From Apodemus sylvaticus (taxonomy: Eukaryota; Chordata; Mammalia; Rodentia; Muridae), in the NCBI RefSeq assembly GCF_947179515.1, contig NC_067473.1, forward strand, positions 122,984,909 through 123,048,908: a DNA stretch of 64,000 bases, given 5' to 3'. Positions 58,225 through 64,000 of the stretch are shown piece by piece. The translations under genes and the position numbers were made by a program. The first letter of the stretch is position 1, and the number at the start of each line of letters is the position of its first letter. The notes under the pieces are model-generated. The model was not told the DNA's origin. It saw nothing but the letters and a program-made list of their open reading frames with translations, and searched no databases.

Positions 58225-58580
58225 TGTTACTTTTCTTATTGCTTTGATAAAATGCAGACAAAGTAAATTTACAAAATTTTGGCTCACAGATTTAGTCATT
58301 ATGGTAGAAAGAGTATGACAGCAGAAACAGAAGGTCATATTGCATCCATAGTTAAGAAGCAGAATAGATTGATTGCTGGTGCTTAAGTCATTTTCTCCCT
58401 TTTATTCTATTCAGTCCAGGGTTCCATTTCATGGAATGGCACCATGTGCATTCAGGGTGGGTCTTCCCTGCATTGTCGAATTTTTCTAGAAAGACTCCCA
58501 TAGACACCTAGATGTGTGTTTCCATAGTGCTTCTAAATCCCGTCAAGTTGACAGTAGAGATTGGCCATTACAACTGGTGC
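58225..58580 (+). repeat. Rodent interspersed repeat, intact relative of 31940-32625
   Basis: 'gttacttttcttattgctttgataaaatgc', 'ttggctcacagatttagtc', 'cattcagggtgggtcttcc' and 'ccgtcaagttgacagtagagattggccattaca'. High-copy rodent type; name uncertain. Confidence 0.6.
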
Positions 58581-58693
58581 AATATATCTTAGACCAGCAT
58601 TGATTCTAGTGATCACCTCCTAAGCACTGTCTGAAAGTGCAGACAGGTCTAAAGACACACCAACGAAAGGGGCTTCCATGTTGTATCTTGTAG

Positions 58694-58894
58694 ATTGTAA
58701 CAGACCAGCAGACAGGACAAAAGATCCAGATAGTCACCGCAGTGGACGCCTCTGGATCCTCTAAACAGCAATTCATCCTAACCAGCCCAGATGGAGCTGG
58801 AACTGGGAAGGTGATCCTGGCTTCTCCAGAGACATCCAGTGCCAAGCAGCTCATATTCACCACCTCGGACAACCTTGTCCCTGGCAGAATCCAG
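58694..58894 (+). CDS. Nr2c2: Nr2c2 exon 4: AF-1 region
   Basis: Acceptor CTTGTAG| and donor ATCCAG|GTAAGG. Exactly 201 nt, 67 codons, phase 0 at both ends (residues 25-91 counting from the exon 3 ATG). Translation runs IVTDQQTGQKIQIVTAVDAS..., then a Ser/Gly-rich part (FILTSPDGAGTGKVILASPE) and ends TSDNLVPGRIQ. It is part of the N-terminal regulatory region and has no catalytic residues. It begins with IVTD after exon 3's RIQ and ends with RIQ before exon 5's IVTD, so omission of this exon would leave frame and motif intact. Confidence 0.97.
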
Positions 58895-59220
58895 GTAAGG
58901 CCCATTGACAGATGGTTGTTTCCAGACTAGATACTGACCACTTCTCAGCTCAGCTTTGCCTTGCCTTGGAATCCAAATCCACCCCTAAAAGACCCTAACC
59001 CTAACCTTAACAGAGAGCCTTTGGGGATTTACAAGCATGTTGGGATTGCTTCCTTAGCTAAATTAAATGAGTGGCCACACCTAGAAGACAACCAGGAACA
59101 GTAAGAAGGGATAAAAGCTAATCCGAGGAAAAGACACTAACATAGGCAAGGTGATAGTGGGGCCACTGGAGAATTATTCTCAAAGGGCCACATGGTGGAA
59201 ACCATTAGTCTCTGATATCT

Positions 59221-59354
59221 TTTTTCTTTTCTTTTGTTTTTTTGAGTCAGGGTTTCTCTGTGTAGTCCTGGCTGTCCTGGAACTCACTCTGTATACCAGG
59301 CTGGCCTCGAACTCAGAAATCCGCCTGCCTCTGCCTCCCAAGTGCTGGGTAGCT
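59221..59354 (-). repeat. B1 SINE, reverse, with target-site duplication
   Basis: Near-consensus reverse B1 (TTGAGTCAGGGTTTCTCTGT, 'ccaggctggcctcgaactcag', 'cccaagtgctggg'), 5'-truncated. TCTGATATCTTT at 59211-59222 is repeated at 59355-59366. Confidence 0.95.
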
Positions 59355-59694
59355 TCTGATATCTTTAAGGCACCTTCTAGAGCTGAGGGTGCCTTAGTCT
59401 CATTGTAGGTGGCCAACCTAGGTATAGCTTTTCATTTTGATCTTGAATATTTTCCAGGAACTATTCTGTACTTCTTTCTCCTGCTCTGTCTTACTTATCT
59501 CTACTCTGAGAGGGAGGAGCAAGATGAGCAAGATGTGATTGGAGACACATCAATAGGGGCAGCCACAATAAACAAACAAATTTATAAATGGAGATGCTGA
59601 AGGAAAGCAGGGCCAATTGTAAGGTTGGAGGCTCAATGCCAGCACCCAAGAGTAATCAGGAATAGGCATGTTTTGACATAGTCTGTGTTAAATT

Positions 59695-59846
59695 TTTTTA
59701 AACTTATTTTTGAGACAGGGTCTTTATATAGCCCTGACTGTCTTGGAACTTGCTATGTAGACCATGCTGGCCTCAAAGTCAGATATCTACCTGCTTCTGC
59801 CTCTCGAATGCTGGGATTAAAGGTACGTGCCACCATATCTGGCTTT
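59695..59846 (-). repeat. B1 SINE, reverse
   Basis: TTTTTGAGACAGGGTCTTTA, 'gaccatgctggcctcaaagtcag' and 'gctgggattaaaggtacgtgccacc'. Confidence 0.92.
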
Positions 59847-60084
59847 TTTTTTTTAATTTGTGACGAATTGTACATAATATAAAATTTACCATCTTAACCA
59901 TTATTGTACCCCCATCTATAAATCTTTTCATCTTCCTAAACTGAAACACTGTACCTATTTGGGCTCTCACACACAAGCCACAGTGACGAGATGGGAGAAG
60001 TTAGTGTTCTATTCCCTTTCCCTCAAGCCCTCTTCTGTCAACTTCCTGCCCCTACCCCACCTGCCCCCAATCCCGTATGAGTGT

Positions 60085-60280
60085 TTGTGTGGGGTATGTT
60101 CAAGTGCATATTTTTAGTAAGTTTAGATGCCTGTAGAAGCTTGAGAGGTGTTCAGTCCCTCTAGAGCTAGAGTTATAAGCAGTTGTGAACTTCCCAAATT
60201 TTAGTGCTGTGATCTGAATTTGAGTCTTCCACAAGAACATTACGTACTCTTAACTGCTGAGCCATATCTTCATCAGACTC
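60085..60280 (-). repeat. B3-type SINE, reverse
   Basis: 'agatgcctgtagaagcttgagagg', 'gtgctgtgatctgaatttgagtc' and 'actcttaactgctgagccatatcttc'. Confidence 0.8.
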
Positions 60281-60344
60281 TCTGTTTAAAATACTTTTTA
60301 TGCATTTATATATTTATGATATATATTTTATATTAAATATATAT

Positions 60345-60510
60345 GGCAAATTTTATTTTTTTGTATTTTATATATGAGTGCATACATGGTACAGCATGTG
60401 TGTGGAAGTCAGAGGGCAAATTATAAGAGTTGGCTCTCAGCATGTGGGTTCATGGGATTGTCAAGTTTAGCAGCAGGTGCCTCTTCCCACTGAGACATTT
60501 TGCTGGTCCT
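60345..60510 (-). repeat. B3-type SINE, reverse
   Basis: 'tgtgtggaagtcagagggcaaattataagagttggctctc' and 'tcttcccactgagacattttgctggtcc'. Confidence 0.8.
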
Positions 60511-61595
60511 ACATCATCTTTTTTGGTATGTCTCTCTGAACCTGGAATACACTGATTTGGAGAGACTGCCTACCTGACCAGTAAGCCTGGTGACCCAAGC
60601 TTAGGTCTTGTGCTTACACAGCAAGGTCTTTACTGACTGGACCCATCTGTTAGCCCTTGTTTTTATCTGTTCATCTATTGATTGATACCTGGTTAGTCCC
60701 ACTGTTTGGCTATTATTGATGTGTGGGGCATTCTTTCTACTGTAAAGAGAAACTTGAGAACCTTCTTTTTCCCTTGATGAGCTAGACTTAGCCTGCCAGT
60801 GTGTTCTGCTTTCAGAAATGTCTTCTGATAATAGCTAGCAGTGCAGCTAGCCAGCATTATCTGTCTTATCCTCCTCCCAAAGTGTGTTCTGATCTTTTGA
60901 TGTTAAACTATTCATTTTGTTAAAAAGCACAGCTTTGTGGAAGACTGGCTTCTGATGTTGTCACATTTCACAGGTGATTTTTTTTTTTTTACCTGATTTC
61001 TGTATATGGTCCCATCGTGTGAAATTCATTTGAAGGTTTATTGTATGCTCAAATTAAGTACATTTTAAAAATAACCATTCTTTAAATTTTTTCAGCTAGC
61101 TATCAGTTGTTTTCTTCTAGATGGATAGCACTGTTTGTAATTTAGAGTTACCTATAAGTGAGAGGGAATGACAGGCTTCTGCTGTCATCTGTACTAGTCC
61201 ATCTATCCATTTCCAGGTGCTTCAACAAGCAATCCATTCAGGAAAGCCTGGGTATAGCTCTGACAAACATGCCAGGTTGCATATTTCCATGTTGTTTGAT
61301 GGGATGAGAAACATAGCAGAAGAACCTTGCCTGTCTTTACCTTAGAGAATCCATATGTGATCCCTATGTGGCCTCCCGTCTTGGTGATAGTCACAGGATA
61401 GGAGAGTAATCATTGACATGTGCAGGCCAGTGGGGAAGCAGAATTACCTGGCTGTTGAATGAAGAAGCTGTTGGTTAGAGTAATCCTGGTTCTACCTTTT
61501 TGTTTAGATACCCAAGACTGAGAATGTACAACTAGATGTTACTTTACTTAGTTATCTAGCTTTTAATTGGCACTGTTTGTTTGTCAACACCTTAG

Positions 61596-61698
61596 ATCGT
61601 CACGGATTCTGCTTCTGTGGAGCGTTTGCTGGGGAAGGCAGACGTCCAGCGGCCCCAGGTGGTGGAGTACTGTGTGGTCTGTGGCGACAAAGCCTCTG
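61596..61698 (+). CDS. Nr2c2: Nr2c2 exon 5: first half of zinc finger 1
   Basis: Acceptor CACCTTAG| and donor CCTCTG|GTATGT. 103 nt: 34 codons plus one base, so it leaves in phase 1. Encodes IVTDSASVERLLGKADVQRP, then QVVEYCVVCGDKASG (residues 92-126 from the exon 3 start). Cys117 and Cys120 are the first two zinc ligands of finger 1; the other two are in exon 6. The linker ERLLGKADVQRP is typical of TR4 just before its DNA-binding domain. Confidence 0.98.
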
Positions 61699-63537
61699 GT
61701 ATGTGACTCCGGCTTCTGGCATGTATCTTGGAGCAACATGACCTTTTATAGGGTAGGGAAGTGGTTAGTTGAGAAAGAACATTTTATGTAGGTTTCAAAC
61801 ATGAAACTCACATAATAAGCAAAGTAGTTTGTCAGATTATTCAAACCGATAGGAAAAGTCAAGAATTCTGATTTGTTACTAAGTGTTTATATGCTATTAA
61901 GTAAAATTTTTTTCTCATCTTGTTTTTATCTCCTAAGGTATGTTGTGTATATAATCCACCCCCATCCAAATTGTCTCACTTTTCTTTTTATCTGTTCATA
62001 AAACCCTGTGGGATAAGCTTCTTTGATAGAGTAGGAACTATGTAGTGCCATGTGTATGTGTGTGTGTACACTTAGTGGAGACCAGAGGCCTCTACTGAGT
62101 TATTTAAATCTGTGTTTCTGGTGTCCTTCAAGGAGAGCCCAAAGGTTTCCGCAGTTAGTGCTCTGATGGAGACAGGAGGCTTGGTAGCACTGGGGAGCCA
62201 TAGAAGGTAAGCAAAGCAGTAAGGCAGGCAGTGGGAATGTGAAGAAGCTCAGCCCAGGGAATCTGGCACATAGACCTGAGTTCTGAAGCAGCTTTTTTCC
62301 ACCCTCAGGAAGTCTGGAGAGTTTGTTGTCCTGGATTTCATTTTGTCTTTTTGAAAAAGGGGTTTGACCGAATCTAGAAAGATGCTTAAGCAAGCATTTT
62401 CAGAAGCTCTGGTTTTTCCCTTTAAGCTGGTTATACCATTTCTCTGTCATTGGTACCTGCTCCAAATCCTACCTTTTCTTTGTCTTGGTAAAGCCAGACC
62501 ATGCTACCACTTAAAGGCCTGTCTTCCCCCAGAAGCAAGTAGACAGTGCTGCCACTGGTTCTGATAGCCTTTCTCCAGGCTATCCCAGACATCTTGTACA
62601 TTCTCCTATAATCGAAATGGACTTTCTCATTGGAGTGTTTGAGCAAAATCTGTGTCTGCTAAACAAGGAGACACACTGCAGATGTTCAAATACATGAAGT
62701 GGGAACAGAACAGCCAAAGACTGCCTGGTTTCCTTGTTGCTCAAGGTTCTTCTGAGCTTTAAAGAAAGGCCTCATCAGATAGCCTTATAGTGCCACTGTT
62801 TCCAGCTCGTAGAAGTCATCCAGATAGCAAATGTAAGGAGACAGTACAAAAAAGGTCAAGGCTGTATTGACATGGGGTCATTTCAGTACCATAGTGCTTC
62901 AAAGGAAAATGAGATCCTCCAAATTAACCTCTGTAGTCAGTGTGAACAGTGATGCTGTGAAGTTTCCTAACAGTTGAGCTGTAGGTTTGGGTTCTGGAAG
63001 CAAGAGAAGTCCAGAATGTGTAAGGTTGTGATGTACAGTAGACTTTATCAGCTAAGAAGGATGAGCTGAGGTTATTGGCTAAAGACTAAGTAAATCAGAG
63101 TAGAGATAATCAGTGATTTGTAACCATGTTCCTTGAAGGTCCTCAAGGGGATGCTTAGGGACAAGGACTTTGACTCAGAAAGTAAGCAAGAATGTAGGAA
63201 TGATAGACTGTTTTGTCTGGCAGTAAGGTTAGGCACGGAGCTGCTTCTATAGCCAAGGTGTGCAGACTGGAGCCAAGTTGCCTGAACTGCTCTGTGTGTT
63301 GGGATGCTTGTGTGCCAAGAGCAGTCATATCATATATGAGCTCTGGATTTCCATCATGACCTTACAAGGTTTCTGCAGAGATATGGACATATGAGGTAGA
63401 CATATTGTTGGGCTGCCATTAACCCCTGTGGTGACAGCATCTGACAGACTGTACCCCTATTCCTATGGGAACAGGGCTAGGACAGTTCACCTCTGCTCAT
63501 GAGGAACCAAATCATGTGCTCATTTACTATCCTTCAG
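61699..63537 (+). other. Nr2c2: Nr2c2 intron 5
   Basis: 1.8 kb splitting finger 1 at the Gly codon between KAS and RHYG. Repeat-poor: apart from a short TG run near 62060 I recognise no SINE, L1 or exon. Confidence 0.88.
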
Positions 63538-63717
63538 GCCGGCACTATGGGGCTGTCAGTTGTGAAGGCTGCAAAGGTTTCTTTAAAAGGAGCGTGAGGA
63601 AGAATCTGACCTACAGCTGTCGGAGCAGCCAAGACTGCATCATCAACAAGCACCACCGCAACCGCTGCCAGTTCTGCAGGCTAAAGAAGTGCCTGGAGAT
63701 GGGCATGAAAATGGAGT
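63538..63717 (+). CDS. Nr2c2: Nr2c2 exon 6: rest of the DNA-binding domain
   Basis: Acceptor TCCTTCAG| and donor ATGGAGT|GTGAGT. 180 nt, phase 1 in and out. Encodes RHYGAVSCEGCKGFFKRSVR followed by KNLTYSCRSSQDCIINKHHR and NRCQFCRLKKCLEMGMKME. Finger 1 is completed by Cys134 and Cys137; the P-box CEGCK (134-138) is that of receptors binding AGGTCA half-sites. Finger 2 uses Cys153, Cys159, Cys169 and Cys172. All eight zinc ligands are intact. The C-terminal extension, hinge and ligand-binding domain follow outside the window. Confidence 0.99.
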
Positions 63718-64000
63718 GTGAGTAGCAGGGCTTCACCTTGCTAGTAAATGCCTGCTAAATAGGTGTTGGTTATCTTTGAATTTAAAGGGGTGTGGGGTGG
63801 AAATACTCATAAAAGCTTCACTGTGCTTTCCCTTCTGGGCAGCTAGGTGATCCAGAGCTGACGCTGCTGGGTTTTGAAAGTCTACACGTTATATATGAAA
63901 GCCCCTTTTCCAATGACTCAGAAAATAGGACAGGAGGAATAGAGAATAACACCAGCTTCAGAGTAAAGCTGAGACCAAGGCTACAGAGTTAGTTACCAGA
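63718..64000 (+). other. Nr2c2: Start of Nr2c2 intron 6
   Basis: Begins GTGAGTAG; the window ends within it. No further exon or repeat is recognised. Confidence 0.9.

Larger units (their letters stand above)
52604..58693 (+). other. Nr2c2: Nr2c2 intron 3
   Basis: 6.1 kb from GTACTC to an acceptor ending CTTGTAG at 58693. It holds microsatellites, B1/B4 SINEs, an old L1 piece and a rodent repeat. The stretches 52.7-53.0, 53.5-53.9, 54.2-55.2, 55.8-56.6 and 57.2-57.9 kb show nothing I recognise. Confidence 0.85.
58895..61595 (+). other. Nr2c2: Nr2c2 intron 4
   Basis: 2.7 kb, GTAAGG to an acceptor ending CACCTTAG. Contains two reverse B1s and two reverse B3-type SINEs. 60.5-61.5 kb has no recognised element apart from T-rich runs. 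Confidence 0.88.
15250..64000 (+). other. Nr2c2: Nr2c2 (TR4) gene, 5' part, running off the window
   Basis: Nr2c2 encodes TR4, an orphan nuclear receptor of the NR2C group. It acts in the nucleus as homodimer or heterodimer with TR2 (Nr2c1) on direct repeats of AGGTCA, in metabolism, spermatogenesis and globin gene repression (family knowledge). Here one non-coding and five coding exons can be joined: 15498, 28791-28874, 52493-52603, 58694-58894, 61596-61698 and 63538-63717, all with AG acceptors and GT donors and compatible phases. From the exon 3 ATG they give 185 complete codons, about a third of the 596-residue family length. The DNA-binding domain is complete but the hinge and ligand-binding domain lie to the right. 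Internal sequence distinguishes TR4 from TR2 by its N-terminal region (MTSPSPRIQIISTD) and the ERLLGKADVQRPQVVEYC linker. The transcription start is approximate. Confidence 0.95.

Noticed and set aside
58742..58930. Apparent independent 62-codon frame
   Set aside because: It is exon 4 of Nr2c2 read past its donor into intron 4.
58990..59012. Telomere-like CCCTAACCCTAACCTTAAC
   Set aside because: Only two to three imperfect units; too short to be a meaningful interstitial telomere.

Overview
The window is mammalian, almost certainly from a murine rodent and most likely mouse. It is dense in B1, B2/B3, B4/RSINE and ID SINEs, rodent L1 pieces and long (CA)n, (TC)n and (GA)n microsatellites. All recognisable coding sequence is short exons with GT-AG junctions. 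There are no bacterial-type genes, operons, CRISPR arrays or tRNA/rRNA genes.

The one real gene is the 5' part of Nr2c2 (testicular receptor 4, TR4), an orphan nuclear receptor, on the + strand. A TATA-less CpG island (about 14.95-16.3 kb) holds the promoter and a non-coding first exon ending at 15498. Coding exons follow at 28791-28874, 52493-52603, 58694-58894, 61596-61698 and 63538-63717. They encode the N-terminal activation region and the complete two-zinc-finger DNA-binding domain. The hinge and ligand-binding domain lie beyond the right edge. Exon 2 carries a strong-Kozak ATG that reads in frame into exon 3, predicting a form 33 residues longer than one starting at the exon 3 ATG.

Layout: 1-14.9 kb is intergenic sequence of SINEs, LTR-like fragments and a 5'-inverted (twin-primed) L1 with target-site duplications at 8.0-9.5 kb. 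15.5-28.8 kb is intron 1, with complementary (TC)n and (GA)n tracts and an 86-bp inverted duplication. 28.9-52.5 kb is intron 2, with a decayed antisense processed pseudogene of Mtfr1 (37.0-38.0 kb), many copies of a rodent repeat family, old L1 pieces and a probable solo LTR. 52.6-63.5 kb holds exons 3 to 6 and introns 3 to 5. The window ends in intron 6.

No new multi-gene system was found. The most interesting points are the in-frame N-terminal extension, the repeated R/K-I-Q-I-V-T motif whose phase-0 exon boundaries would let exon 4 be skipped without a frame break, duplicated segments flanking exons 2 and 3, the inverted duplication in intron 1, and the twin-primed L1. Repeat family names come from recalled consensus features, not from a database search.
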